Shown here one piece after another: positions 34,937-44,189 of a DNA stretch of 64,000 nucleotides. Numbering within the stretch: position 1 is the first letter of the stretch; every line of letters begins with the position of its first letter. This stretch comes from Crocinitomicaceae bacterium (GTDB lineage Bacteria; Bacteroidota; Bacteroidia; Flavobacteriales_D; Crocinitomicaceae), in the NCBI GenBank assembly GCA_028689775.1, contig JAQVCM010000012.1, positions 1 through 64,000 on the forward strand. The letters are read 5' to 3'. The translations under genes were made by a program, and so were the position numbers. The notes below the pieces were generated by a model. It saw only the letters and a program-made list of their open reading frames with translations, did not search any database and had not been told where the DNA came from.

Positions 34937-36049
34937 TTAGTGACCAAAAATGGTTTTTAAAGTATCTCCCAAGGCTTCACCGCGGATATTTGTTCCTAAG
35001 ATTTTCCCATTTTTATCGATCAAAACGGTGAATGGAATACTGGATACTTTGTACAACTGTGCAGCTTCGTTACTCCAAAATTTCAAGTCACTAACGTGAT
35101 TTGGCCATACTAAACCATCTTTTTCGATAGCAGCTAACCAAGCTTCGCGGGATTTATCCAATGAAACATTCATCACCGTAAAACCATCTTTGTTGTATTT
35201 TTTGTAAACTTTCACCACGTTTGGATTTTCTTTGCGACAAGGTCCGCACCACGAAGCCCAGAAATCTAAGAGTACAACTTGACCTCTCAAATCAGAAAGT
35301 TTCATGGTTGTTCCGTCTGGTTTAGTTTGTGTAAAGTCTGGCGCCATTTTCCCAGGAGAAAACATGTTTTTTTCTTCTGATTCATTTTGCATTTGTTTGA
35401 ATTGAATTTTGATTTGCTCAACCGTTGGAGAACCATCAAAACCAGCTACCAATTGCTTTACAATGGATTCAAAAACGGCTACTTCATTGTTTACATCCAA
35501 AGTCTGAAGAACAGCAATTAATGCAGGAGAATTATTGTTTTGAGCTATAAAATGTTGTCTCTTTGCAGTAAATTCATTTGAAACAGTTGTGAAAGATTGG
35601 TTCACTGCAGCTGCTTGATCAGGAAATTGCTGTAAGTATGCGGACGCAGAATCTTTCAAATAATTGTATCTTCTGATTTCGTTGATGAATTGATTCAAGT
35701 TAACTGTCTCATCAGATCCAATCACATTGTTGAATGAATTGATGTCTTTTCCATCTCCATATACTTGGATGTCTGAGTTTTCTCTTAAAATCAAATTCAA
35801 ATGTTCTGTTGGAGAAACTCTCAACACGTAATAATCTTTTGAAGGAAGTTTACCAGCCATTTTAAAATCACCTTTTTTGGAAATCGGCGCTTTTATAAGA
35901 TCAACATAACCAGTTGGTGTTCTTTGCGCAAGTACGATGGTATCTGCTTTCAGGTTGAAAATATTACCTCGTATTTTTACATCGATTGGTGTTTGTCCGA
36001 AAGAAAAGAATGTAATTGCAGTGACTGCAAGGGTGAAAAATGTCTTCAT
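34937..36049 (-). CDS. TlpA-like thioredoxin-fold protein with DUF4369 domain (paralog 1)
   Basis: The 370-residue protein has a signal peptide, an N-terminal DUF4369-like beta domain (IRGNIFNLKADTIVLAQRTPTGYVDLIKAPI), a helical linker and a TlpA/ResA thioredoxin domain with active site WASWCGPCRKENP. It probably reduces or rearranges disulfides in the periplasm, for example in cytochrome maturation. It is a tandem paralog of the gene immediately upstream and ends 3 nt before the LpxH-like gene start. Confidence 0.88.
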   Translation of the reverse strand: MKTFFTLAVTAITFFSFGQTPIDVKIRGNIFNLKADTIVLAQRTPTGYVDLIKAPISKKGDFKMAGKLPSKDYYVLRVSPTEHLNLILRENSDIQVYGDGKDINSFNNVIGSDETVNLNQFINEIRRYNYLKDSASAYLQQFPDQAAAVNQSFTTVSNEFTAKRQHFIAQNNNSPALIAVLQTLDVNNEVAVFESIVKQLVAGFDGSPTVEQIKIQFKQMQNESEEKNMFSPGKMAPDFTQTKPDGTTMKLSDLRGQVVLLDFWASWCGPCRKENPNVVKVYKKYNKDGFTVMNVSLDKSREAWLAAIEKDGLVWPNHVSDLKFWSNEAAQLYKVSSIPFTVLIDKNGKILGTNIRGEALGDTLKTIFGH

Positions 36050-36111
36050 AGTCTTGAATTTGAATTTTATTTAAATCTGAATTGTGTTTATTAAACCCCA
36101 TTTCAGGGTTT

Positions 36112-37323
36112 TTATTTTAATATCTCTTTCAATTTTTGTTCCAATGCTGGTCCGCGCAGGTTTGTTTCAATTATTTTCCCTTTTTGGTCAATCAAAACAG
36201 TGTATGGAATTCCTGAAAAGCCATATAATTGAACCATTGGTGTTTCCCACATCAACAAGTCACTCACGTGATTAGGCCAAACTAAACCGTCTGATTTAAT
36301 GGCTCTTTTCCAAGCTTCTGCGTCTTTGTCTAAAGAAACACTGAAAATATCGAATCCTTTATTTTTGTACAAGTTGTAGATGCGAACCACGTTTGGATTC
36401 TCTCTGCGGCAAGGTCCACACCAAGATGCCCAAAAGTCAATCAATACTACTTTTCCTCGAAGAGAAGAAAGTTTCATTACTTTTCCTTCCGGATTTTTCA
36501 AGGCAATTTCTGGAGCTACTTGACCCATTCCTTGCACTTTTGGAGCATTTTTAGAATCTTCGTAATCTTTGTAACCTGCACTTATTTGTTGGTATTGTGT
36601 CATCATGGATCTTGCAATCGGTGAGTCAACATATTTAACCTCATAAGCATCTGCTACTTTCTTGAGCACAGCTAAATTACTTACATCCCAATTCTCAAAT
36701 CCCATCGTTGGTGTCAAGGAAGTACTCAAAACCATACTCGCCGGACTTCCCGGATTTTTAAGCATTTCATCTTTGGCATATTTATCCAATGGTTTACGCA
36801 GGATCAGAAATTCTCTAATTTGTTCCTCTTCTGAAAGTCCTTTCTTTGCAAGTAATTCCGTTTGTTTGGATGCAAAATCATTGAATTTTGTCATGTAATT
36901 CGTAACCGCTTCTGTCCAAACTGCTCCAGTTATTTTCGGCAAACGATCAAAAGTAGCTTCGTCAGCTTCTACCCGAATGGTATCTCCAGGTTCAAGTGTC
37001 AAGGGAATGATTTTCGATCCTGAACCCAATTTCATTTGGTAGATTCCCATTCCTTGAACGTTTCCTTTCAAGGTAAATGTTCCGTCATTGTTCGTTTTTG
37101 TTTCTGCAATTAAGATTGCTCCTTTGTTACTCAACGCTTCAATAACCAAAGGCTGATTATTCGCATTGTTGATTTTTCCAGAGACAACTACATTGACTTC
37201 CAGGTTTTGAATTTCACTCGCAACTTCTTCAGAACCAATTGCTCCTTGAACAGCTTCTGTGTTTGAACCGCTGTTACAAGCATTCAAGGTCAATAGAAAC
37301 AAAAAATAAAATGACTTTTTCAT
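36112..37323 (-). CDS. TlpA-like thioredoxin-fold lipoprotein with DUF4369 domain (paralog 2)
   Basis: The 403-residue protein starts with a lipoprotein signal (LLTLNAC), then a DUF4369-like domain (VSGKINNANNQPLVIEALSN...) and a TlpA thioredoxin domain with WASWCGPCRRENPNVV. It differs from its neighbour in being lipid-anchored. Shared C-terminal blocks (LVWPNHVSDL, SIPFTVLID/GIPYTVLID) show recent common ancestry. It lies 4 nt downstream of gatB. Confidence 0.88.
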   Translation of the reverse strand: MKKSFYFLFLLTLNACNSGSNTEAVQGAIGSEEVASEIQNLEVNVVVSGKINNANNQPLVIEALSNKGAILIAETKTNNDGTFTLKGNVQGMGIYQMKLGSGSKIIPLTLEPGDTIRVEADEATFDRLPKITGAVWTEAVTNYMTKFNDFASKQTELLAKKGLSEEEQIREFLILRKPLDKYAKDEMLKNPGSPASMVLSTSLTPTMGFENWDVSNLAVLKKVADAYEVKYVDSPIARSMMTQYQQISAGYKDYEDSKNAPKVQGMGQVAPEIALKNPEGKVMKLSSLRGKVVLIDFWASWCGPCRRENPNVVRIYNLYKNKGFDIFSVSLDKDAEAWKRAIKSDGLVWPNHVSDLLMWETPMVQLYGFSGIPYTVLIDQKGKIIETNLRGPALEQKLKEILK

Positions 37324-37327
37324 ATTT

Positions 37328-38785
37328 TTAATTTAATTCGTCTAACATTTTACGCATCAGACTATTTGCTTGTTTTGGATCGGCTTTTCCGCCAGAAACT
37401 TTCATTAGTTTCCCCATAAAGAATCCAGTTAATTGCTTTTCTCCAGAAACATATCTTTGTACTTCTGCCGGATTTTCAGCAATTACTTGTTGAATGTATC
37501 CTATCAAACTTCCTTCGTCTGATTCTTGAATCAAGTTCATCGATTCGGCTAAACTTAAAGGAGATTCGCTTGGTTTTTCAATCAGTGCTGGAAAAATCTT
37601 TTGAGATGCTACCGTACTGGATATTTTTCCAGCATCAACCAATTGAATCAATTCCGCTAAAGTTTGCGCTGAAATTGGAAAATCTTCAATTTCAATTCCC
37701 AATTGATTCAAGTGAGATTTCACTTCTCCCATGATGAAATTGGCTGCTGTTTTATAATTGGAAGTGTATTGAATTACTTCTTCAAAATAAAGAGCAATGG
37801 ATTTATTATCCGTAATAACCGAAGCATCATAAGGAGAAAGTCCTAGTTTTTCAGTGTATTTTTTATACAATTCTCTCGGCAAAGCTGGCATTTCAGCTGC
37901 AATCAAATCAATTTGTTTTTGATCGATGTACAAAGGTTGCAAGTCTGGTTCAGGGAAATAACGGTAATCATTTGCCGCTTCTTTCGAACGTTGAGAAAGC
38001 GTAATTCCTTTCAAGGCATCAAATCCGCGTGTTTCTTGGGCGATAATTTCCCCTTTTTCGATCGCTTCGATTTGTCTTGTAACTTCATATTCAATCGCTC
38101 GTTGAACGTTGCGAATGGAGTTCATGTTCTTAACTTCCACTTTCGCACCAAATTCTGTAGCGCCTTTCAACATCACAGAAACGTTTGCATCGCAGCGCAT
38201 CGAACCTTCTTCCATATTTCCGTCACAAATTTCTAAGTAACGAACCAATTGACGAACTTCCGTTACGTAATTGTATGCTTCTTGTGAAGAGCGCATTTCA
38301 GGCTCAGAGACAATTTCCAACAAAGGAACACCAGCACGGTTTAAATCCACAAGTGTATCAAAAACATCTACATCGTGAATACTTTTTCCAGCGTCCTCCT
38401 CCATGTGAATACGCGTAATACCGATTATTTTGTCGTTTCCGTTATCATCTTTGATGACAATTTCTCCGCCTGTACAAATTGGCGTTTTATCCTGCGTAAT
38501 CTGATATCCTTTCGGAAGATCGGGATAGAAGTAGTTTTTTCGAGCAAAATACTGATTGGGTGCGATGTTACTTTTACAAGCAAGTCCTAATTTAATAGCG
38601 TACTCAATCGTTTTCTTGTTCATTTTCGGCAAAGTTCCAGGATGCCCCAGCGAGACGACACTGATGTTGGTATTTGGATTTGAACCGTATTCGTTGATAT
38701 CGTTGGAGTATGCTTTGGTTTTGGTTAGCATTTGTGCATGCACTTCCAAACCGATTACTACTTCATATTTGTCTCTAATCTCCAT
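37328..38785 (-). CDS. gatB: Asp-tRNA(Asn)/Glu-tRNA(Gln) amidotransferase subunit B
   Basis: GatB, with GatA and GatC, amidates misacylated Asp-tRNA(Asn) and Glu-tRNA(Gln). Family motifs are VVIGLEVHAQ, GHPGTLPKMN, ARKNYFYPDLPKGYQITQ and EVKNMNSIRNVQRAIEYE. The tail has the GatB/Yqey domain (helical, ending ANSLMRKML). At 485 residues it is complete. gatA and gatC are not in this window. Confidence 0.97.
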   Translation of the reverse strand: MEIRDKYEVVIGLEVHAQMLTKTKAYSNDINEYGSNPNTNISVVSLGHPGTLPKMNKKTIEYAIKLGLACKSNIAPNQYFARKNYFYPDLPKGYQITQDKTPICTGGEIVIKDDNGNDKIIGITRIHMEEDAGKSIHDVDVFDTLVDLNRAGVPLLEIVSEPEMRSSQEAYNYVTEVRQLVRYLEICDGNMEEGSMRCDANVSVMLKGATEFGAKVEVKNMNSIRNVQRAIEYEVTRQIEAIEKGEIIAQETRGFDALKGITLSQRSKEAANDYRYFPEPDLQPLYIDQKQIDLIAAEMPALPRELYKKYTEKLGLSPYDASVITDNKSIALYFEEVIQYTSNYKTAANFIMGEVKSHLNQLGIEIEDFPISAQTLAELIQLVDAGKISSTVASQKIFPALIEKPSESPLSLAESMNLIQESDEGSLIGYIQQVIAENPAEVQRYVSGEKQLTGFFMGKLMKVSGGKADPKQANSLMRKMLDELN

Positions 38786-38827
38786 GCTTTTATTTTTGAG
38801 AGCGAACGCTTTCTAGTTTGTTAAGGT

Positions 38828-39640
38828 TTATAAACGTGTAATTAATTCACGCATAATCAAGGTCATTTTTGGCTCTTGGCGACTTGCAACTTCAATTACA
38901 TCATCCAAACTTACTTTTTTGATTTTTCCTTTCACACCTAAATCGGTGATGATGGAAATGGCAAAACAAGGAATTTCCATGTGACGAGCAACGATTACTT
39001 CCGGAACAGTTGACATTCCAACAGCATCCGCACCAATCGCACGAACGTATCCGTATTCAGCAGGCGTTTCCAACGTTGGACCAGTCAAACCAGCGTACGT
39101 TCCAACCGATACTTTGATGTTATTTTCTTTCGCGATGGTTTGCGCCAATGCAATCATTTTTGGGCAATAAGGTTCGCTCATATCTGGGAAACGAGGTCCT
39201 AATTCATCGATGTTTTTACCGATTAATGGGTGTGCAGGAAATAAATTGATGTGGTCATCTTGAATCATGATTTCACCAACTTCAAAATCTGGATTCACTC
39301 CGCCTGAAGCGTTTGAAACAAACAGTTTTTCGATTCCCATCATTTTCATCACGCGAACAGGATAGGTTACTTGCTGCATGTTGTATCCTTCGTAGAAGTG
39401 AAAACGTCCTTGCATTGCAATGACGCTTTTTCCTCCCAATTTTCCGAAGATTAATTTTCCGGAGTGACTTTCAACGGTTGAAACAGGAAAGTGAGGAATG
39501 TTTTCATATGAAATTTCATCAATTACTTCGATTTCTTTAACCAATCCACCCAAACCAGTTCCTAAAATAATTCCAATGGTTGGTTCGATTGTTGTTTTGC
39601 TTTTAATATAAGCAACTGACTCTTTAAATTTCTCTAACAT
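38828..39640 (-). CDS. Purine nucleoside phosphorylase
   Basis: The enzyme splits purine nucleosides with phosphate in salvage. It shows the trimeric PNP pattern: GIILGTGLGGLVKEIE, HSGKLIFGKLGG, MQGRFHFYEGY, SNASGGVNPDFEVGEIMIQDDHINL, TYAGLTGPTLETPAEYGYVRAIGADAVGMSTVPEVIVARH. At 270 residues it is a usual PNP length. It overlaps the lpxK 3' end by 17 nt, so translation of the two is coupled. Confidence 0.93.
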   Translation of the reverse strand: MLEKFKESVAYIKSKTTIEPTIGIILGTGLGGLVKEIEVIDEISYENIPHFPVSTVESHSGKLIFGKLGGKSVIAMQGRFHFYEGYNMQQVTYPVRVMKMMGIEKLFVSNASGGVNPDFEVGEIMIQDDHINLFPAHPLIGKNIDELGPRFPDMSEPYCPKMIALAQTIAKENNIKVSVGTYAGLTGPTLETPAEYGYVRAIGADAVGMSTVPEVIVARHMEIPCFAISIITDLGVKGKIKKVSLDDVIEVASRQEPKMTLIMRELITRL

Positions 39641-40658
39641 AGCTTTGTATTTTATTATTAAATGTTTGTTCTCTATCTATTTTGACTGAAATTTGCTGAT
39701 AAAACCACGGATATCGAGCTATTTCAGCAGTGAAAATAACATCATTCAGTCTGACAAAATCTTTTTCAGTCGTTACGATTACTTTATTTTCAACTGCAAA
39801 AGTATCAAATTTTTTATGAATTTTCTGTATGTCTTCCAAAGTGAAATCGTGGTGATCTGGAAAAGAATATAATTCCACGTGATGATCTTGAGATAAGTGC
39901 GCCACCAAAGGGTGTGGATTGGCGATGCCAGTGACCAATAAGATCTTTTTAAATTCATTCTTTTTCCAAACAGCGAGTTTTCCGAATGACTTTAATTCAG
40001 CATAGATAATGTGCGTGAAAAACACGTTTTTAGTATCGAATTTTAGTTTTGATATCATCAAGTCTTTTTCAGCTTGAGATATCAATGTCGGCGATTTTGT
40101 CACCAAAACCATGTCAGCTCTTTTTCTGCCAACTTGCCATTCTCGTAAATCTCCAGCAGGAAGCATCAAGTCAGTGTAATATGGAGAATTATAATCGGTT
40201 AAAATGATGTTTAAACCAGCTTTCACTGCGCGATGTTGAAACGCATCATCCAATAAAATCACATCACTTTTCTCGAACTTTTGAAGTTTCTGAATTCCTT
40301 CTTTCCGAGATTCACACACAGCGACGCTTGCTTTTTTAAAATTCTGATAATAGAATAACGGTTCGTCGCCCACTGTTTTACTGGTTGATTTTTCGTCCAA
40401 TAAAAAATAACCTTTCGTTTTGCGACCATAGCCGCGACTCAAAATTTGAACCTTGAAATCAGTTTGAAGTAAATCAGCTAAATAGGCGATGTGTGGCGTT
40501 TTTCCGGTTCCGCCAACGGATAAATTACCCACGCAAATGGATTTGCCTGGAATCACGAAAACTTCTTTAATTCCAGTATCAAATAAGAAATTACGAATTG
40601 CTGTGACAACGCCATAAAGGAAACCAAAAGGAAATAAAACAAGGCGCCATTTTTTCAT
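39624..40658 (-). CDS. lpxK: Tetraacyldisaccharide 4'-kinase
   Basis: LpxK phosphorylates the lipid A precursor at the inner membrane. The Walker-type loop is VGNLSVGGTGKTPH, and SRGYGRKTKGYFL, VGDEPLFYYQNF and DDAFQHRAVKAGLNIIL match the family. A membrane-associating N-terminal helix (LVLFPFGFLYGVVTAIRNFLF) is present. It comes first in the lpxK-PNP pair. Its 344 residues are normal. Confidence 0.95.
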   Translation of the reverse strand: MKKWRLVLFPFGFLYGVVTAIRNFLFDTGIKEVFVIPGKSICVGNLSVGGTGKTPHIAYLADLLQTDFKVQILSRGYGRKTKGYFLLDEKSTSKTVGDEPLFYYQNFKKASVAVCESRKEGIQKLQKFEKSDVILLDDAFQHRAVKAGLNIILTDYNSPYYTDLMLPAGDLREWQVGRKRADMVLVTKSPTLISQAEKDLMISKLKFDTKNVFFTHIIYAELKSFGKLAVWKKNEFKKILLVTGIANPHPLVAHLSQDHHVELYSFPDHHDFTLEDIQKIHKKFDTFAVENKVIVTTEKDFVRLNDVIFTAEIARYPWFYQQISVKIDREQTFNNKIQSYVREI

Positions 40659-40957
40659 ACTGTTTCAAAAATATAAAAAATTCGGTTATTACGCAGGTAT
40701 TTAACGGTTATTTGAGGTTTGTAATTTGTTTACTTTCGAAAAAAACCCTTCCTATGAAAATCGATCCATTCATTTAATTTGATTTACAGACGTAATATAT
40801 GATCGTTTTATTTTCGTAAAACCTTGTTTTATAAGTGCTTGACACTTTACTTTGTGAAGTTGAACCGAGAATGAGAATTTTTCACGAAGTTTAAATCGAA
40901 TAAAAAACACATTAATTCCCTTCAATTTTTTGTAAGTTCGCATTCTAATCTCACGCA
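40659..40957. other. Intergenic region between divergent lpxK and nif3
   Basis: About 300 nt of AT-rich sequence holds the two opposing promoters. A 62-codon minus-strand frame (40770-40958) has no recognisable features and runs into the nif3 start; it is not accepted as a gene. Confidence 0.5.
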
Positions 40958-42052
40958 ATGAAAATAAAGGAAATCACTTCGTATTTAGAAAGTTTAGCAC
41001 CACTTGGAAGCCAAGCTTCGTTTGACAACTGCGGACTTTTAGTTGGCGATTCGCAAGCAGAAATTACGGGTGTCTTAGTTTGTTTAGACTGTACCGAAGA
41101 AGTTTTGGAAGAAGCCATGGATTTGGGAGCGAATTTGATAATAGCACATCATCCCTTGATTTTTGGAGGATTGAAGAAAATTACGGGTCGAAATTACGTG
41201 GAACGAACGGTGATCAAAGCCATTCAAAATAATTTAGCAATTTATGCGATTCATACCAATTTAGATCATTCGATAAACGGAGTAAATGCGGAAATAGCTA
41301 GAAGAATTGGGGTTAAAAATCCACGAATTTTGTTGCCAAATGAAAATGTGCTCAGTAAGTTGATTGTTTACACACCCTCCGAACATGTAGAGCAGGTGGA
41401 AGAAGCGTTGTTTGAAGCTGGAGCTGGAAGAATTGGAAATTATAGCGAGTGTAATTTTTCATCAGAAGGCATCGGAAGTTTTAAACCCATGCCCGGATCA
41501 AATCCTTTTGAAGGCGAGATTGGTGTAAAATCGAAAAACAAGGAAACGAAAATCGAAGTGTTGGTTTCCAATCACATTTTACCACAAGTACTGAGCGCGA
41601 TGCGAGAAAGTCATCCGTACGAAGAAGTGGCTTACGATGTACTTGCTTTGAAAAACAGCAATCAAGAGGAGGGAAGTGGAATGATTGGAACTTTAGAGTT
41701 TCCTGCTGAACCCTTAACGTTTTTGGCAAAATTGAAACAAACTTTCCATTGCGGAATCATTAGACATACCAATTTGCCAGATAAACCGATTAAAACCGTT
41801 GCTTTTTGTGGTGGTTCGGGAAGTTTTTTACTTCCAAATGCCATTCAACAAAAAGCAGATATCTTTATAACAGGTGATTATAAATATCACGATTTTTTTG
41901 ATGCTGATAATCAAATTGTTATTGCGGATATTGGACATTTTGAGAGCGAACAGTTCACAACTAATTTAATTGTTTCGCTTTTGACCGAAAAATTTACTAA
42001 ATTTGCGGTTCATAATACAAGGGTAATAACAAATCCAATTAATTATTTTTAG
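40958..42052 (+). CDS. Nif3-like dinuclear metal centre protein
   Basis: The 364-residue protein is a Nif3/YbgI-family member: FDNCGLLVGD, IIAHHPLIFGGLKKITG, IYAIHTNLDHSINGVNAEIA with metal-binding His/Asp, and the C-terminal FITGDYKYHDF and HFESEQF. A PII-like domain (about 120-235) sits in the middle, as in longer Gram-positive and Bacteroidetes versions. Its biochemical role is uncertain (a GTP cyclohydrolase I type 2 name is often applied). The zinc-ribbon gene starts 3 nt later. Confidence 0.92.
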   Translation: MKIKEITSYLESLAPLGSQASFDNCGLLVGDSQAEITGVLVCLDCTEEVLEEAMDLGANLIIAHHPLIFGGLKKITGRNYVERTVIKAIQNNLAIYAIHTNLDHSINGVNAEIARRIGVKNPRILLPNENVLSKLIVYTPSEHVEQVEEALFEAGAGRIGNYSECNFSSEGIGSFKPMPGSNPFEGEIGVKSKNKETKIEVLVSNHILPQVLSAMRESHPYEEVAYDVLALKNSNQEEGSGMIGTLEFPAEPLTFLAKLKQTFHCGIIRHTNLPDKPIKTVAFCGGSGSFLLPNAIQQKADIFITGDYKYHDFFDADNQIVIADIGHFESEQFTTNLIVSLLTEKFTKFAVHNTRVITNPINYF

Positions 42053-42055
42053 CAC

Positions 42056-42811
42056 ATGGCTGGAGCAGCGACTAAAAAAGAAGTATCAGTGGCGGAGAAA
42101 TTAGACGCCCTTTTTGAATTACAAAAGATTGATTCTGAAATCGATAGAATAAGAACAGTTCGAGGTGAATTGCCTTTAGAAGTTCAAGATTTAGAAGACG
42201 AATTAATCGGTTTGGAGACACGTTTGAAAAATGTTCAAGACGAAATTAAAAGCGTTGAGCAAGAAGCTTTGGATCGTAAAAATGCGATGAAAGATGCTGA
42301 GGCAGCAATTTTAAAATACAAAGAGCAACAAAATAACGTTAGAAATAACCGTGAATTTGAATCTCTTGATAAAGAAATTGAATTCCAATCTTTGGAGATC
42401 AAATTGCATGAGAAACGAATCAAAGAATCAAAATTTGGTTTGTCTAACATGAAAGAAAAGCTAGAAGAAGCAAAAACTAAATTCGAATTAAGAAAAGGTG
42501 ATTTAGCTTCTAAAAAAGCGGAACTTGATGAAATTGTAGGTGAAACTCAAAAAGAAGAAGAAGCATTGGCTGCGAAATCAGAAAAAGCGAAATCTTTAAT
42601 TGATAGCCGTTTGGTTACAGCTTACACGAGATTGAGACAAAATGCTAAAAATGGTTTAGCAGTTGTTCCAATTGATAGAGATTCTTGCGGAGGTTGTTTC
42701 AATACCATCCCACCGCAAAGACAATTAGACATTCAATCCAAAAGAAAAGTAATCGTTTGCGAGCACTGCGGACGTATCTTAGTTCCAACGGAATTTGTTG
42801 AAGAAGCGTAA
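42056..42811 (+). CDS. Coiled-coil zinc-ribbon protein (CdsZ-like)
   Basis: The 251-residue protein is mostly a long coiled coil (about 15-190) and ends in a four-Cys zinc ribbon (CGGCFNTIPP...CEHCG). It is the usual partner gene of nif3 in Bacteroidetes and Actinobacteria. Its role is not firmly known; a link to nucleic-acid or translation control has been proposed for CdsZ-type proteins. A terminator follows. Confidence 0.88.
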   Translation: MAGAATKKEVSVAEKLDALFELQKIDSEIDRIRTVRGELPLEVQDLEDELIGLETRLKNVQDEIKSVEQEALDRKNAMKDAEAAILKYKEQQNNVRNNREFESLDKEIEFQSLEIKLHEKRIKESKFGLSNMKEKLEEAKTKFELRKGDLASKKAELDEIVGETQKEEEALAAKSEKAKSLIDSRLVTAYTRLRQNAKNGLAVVPIDRDSCGGCFNTIPPQRQLDIQSKRKVIVCEHCGRILVPTEFVEEA

Positions 42812-42828
42812 GCTGAATAAAGTATTTT

Positions 42829-42861
42829 AAAAAAGGTCATTCGCAAGGATGACCTTTTTTT
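42829..42861 (+). terminator. Intrinsic terminator of the nif3-zinc ribbon operon
   Basis: AAAAAAGGTCAT pairs with ATGACCTTTTTT and ends in a T-run. Confidence 0.9.
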
Positions 42862-43050
42862 GGTTAATTATTTTGATACACTGAGAAGAATTTTATTTCA
42901 GTTTAAACTCCATTTAAACACCTTTTAAAAGATGTTAGCTTCGTTTAAAAAACTACCTTTAAAAAATCTTATTTAAAATCTTAGTTCGATAAAAGAGTGT
43001 CATAAGTTGTGTGCGGGTTTTGAGATGAACTAAAAATTGTTAGAAAATAA

Positions 43051-43473
43051 ATGTTGAAGATATTATTTATTGCATGGTTATTAATAATCAATTTTGGATG
43101 TACAGATATAGCGCAAGGAACATTTCATTCCAATAAATTAGTTTCAAGCAAAGGAGAAAAAGTATTTGTTAATTCTATAAATTGGGGAGTTTCTGACGAT
43201 CATCAATTGTCAATTATCAGTAAAGATAGACTTCGTTTAAAAGACAGAAAAGACACAATTGGAGCAGTTTACGGTCTTGACCCATTTATTTATCAATTTA
43301 AACACGATACCTTGACCTTGTTCTTTTACGATCATGTATCCTATAAAATAGCAGATGATCTAAATACAATTACCGTTTTGTACAAAGTTGTAAGTTCATC
43401 TGAACTTTTGGTTTTTAAGGAAAAAACGTATCGGAGTACTGAATATTTTTCTATACCAAAAAAAGCGAATTGA
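43051..43473 (+). CDS. Putative small lipoprotein of unknown function
   Basis: The 140-residue frame has a hydrophobic signal and lipobox-like INFGC (Cys17). The remainder is beta-strand-like without known motifs. It stands alone, about 240 nt after the zinc-ribbon gene. Base use resembles the surrounding genes, so it is probably real, but the function is unknown. Confidence 0.5.
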   Translation: MLKILFIAWLLIINFGCTDIAQGTFHSNKLVSSKGEKVFVNSINWGVSDDHQLSIISKDRLRLKDRKDTIGAVYGLDPFIYQFKHDTLTLFFYDHVSYKIADDLNTITVLYKVVSSSELLVFKEKTYRSTEYFSIPKKAN

Positions 43474-43692
43474 AAACATGCTGAATAGTGACATGTGAAA
43501 TAATTCGAAGATTTCAATTTGGTGAAGTTAGCTTAGTACCATAATTAGCTATTTTGTCAGGCAGGTACACAATAGTGATTCACTATATCATTCTGATTTT
43601 AATAATTTTACATCTAAATTTAGCTTAACAATAATTAACCGTTTACGAGTTGATTTTGTTTGTAAAATGCTTATCTTTAGAAGAAAAAAAAT

Positions 43693-44052
43693 ATGAAGCC
43701 AACATTAGTAATCGGAGCGAGTGCAAATCCAGAGCGTTATGCTTTTAAAGCTGTTCAAAGTTTAGTCAATCATGGCCATTCAGTCATTGCCTTTGGAAGA
43801 CGGAAAGGAGTTATTGGAGATGTTGAAATTCGGAATGATTGGAATACAACTTGGAAAGTGGACACAGTAACGCTATACATCAATTCTAAAATTCAAGAAG
43901 ACTATTACGAAATGATTATCGGTCTCAAACCAAAGCGTGTTATTTTTAATCCTGGAACTGAAAATCCGACATTTTACAACATGTTGAAAGAAAAAGACAT
44001 CGAGGTTGTACCTGCTTGTACTTTGGTGATGCTTTCGATTGGCGATTATTAA
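43693..44052 (+). CDS. CoA-binding (Rossmann) domain protein
   Basis: This 119-residue protein is a single CoA-binding domain of the YccU type: TLVIGASANPERYAFKAVQSLVNHGHSVIAFG, KRVIFNPGTENPTF and VVPACTLVML. Such small proteins bind CoA or NAD(P) but their role is unknown. It precedes the cytochrome-biogenesis gene by about 137 nt with its own likely promoter. Confidence 0.85.
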   Translation: MKPTLVIGASANPERYAFKAVQSLVNHGHSVIAFGRRKGVIGDVEIRNDWNTTWKVDTVTLYINSKIQEDYYEMIIGLKPKRVIFNPGTENPTFYNMLKEKDIEVVPACTLVMLSIGDY

Positions 44053-44154
44053 GTTTTAGTTAATAGACTGTTAATTAAAGGACTTTTTTATCCTCTAATC
44101 GTGTTAAACTCAAATTTATTCTACTTTTCATTAGTCTATCCATAAACGTTTCTG

Positions 44155-44162
44155 TATTTTTG
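44155..44162 (+). promoter_or_regulatory. -7 element of the ResB-CcsA gene
   Basis: TATTTTTG fits TAnnTTTG and ends 27 nt before the ATG at 44190. Confidence 0.6.
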
Positions 44163-44189
44163 CGGTGTTAAAAACAACACCTTGTTAAT

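Noticed and set aside
40770-40958. 62-codon minus-strand frame between lpxK and nif3
   Set aside because: Low-complexity basic residues, no homology, and it covers the nif3 promoter region.
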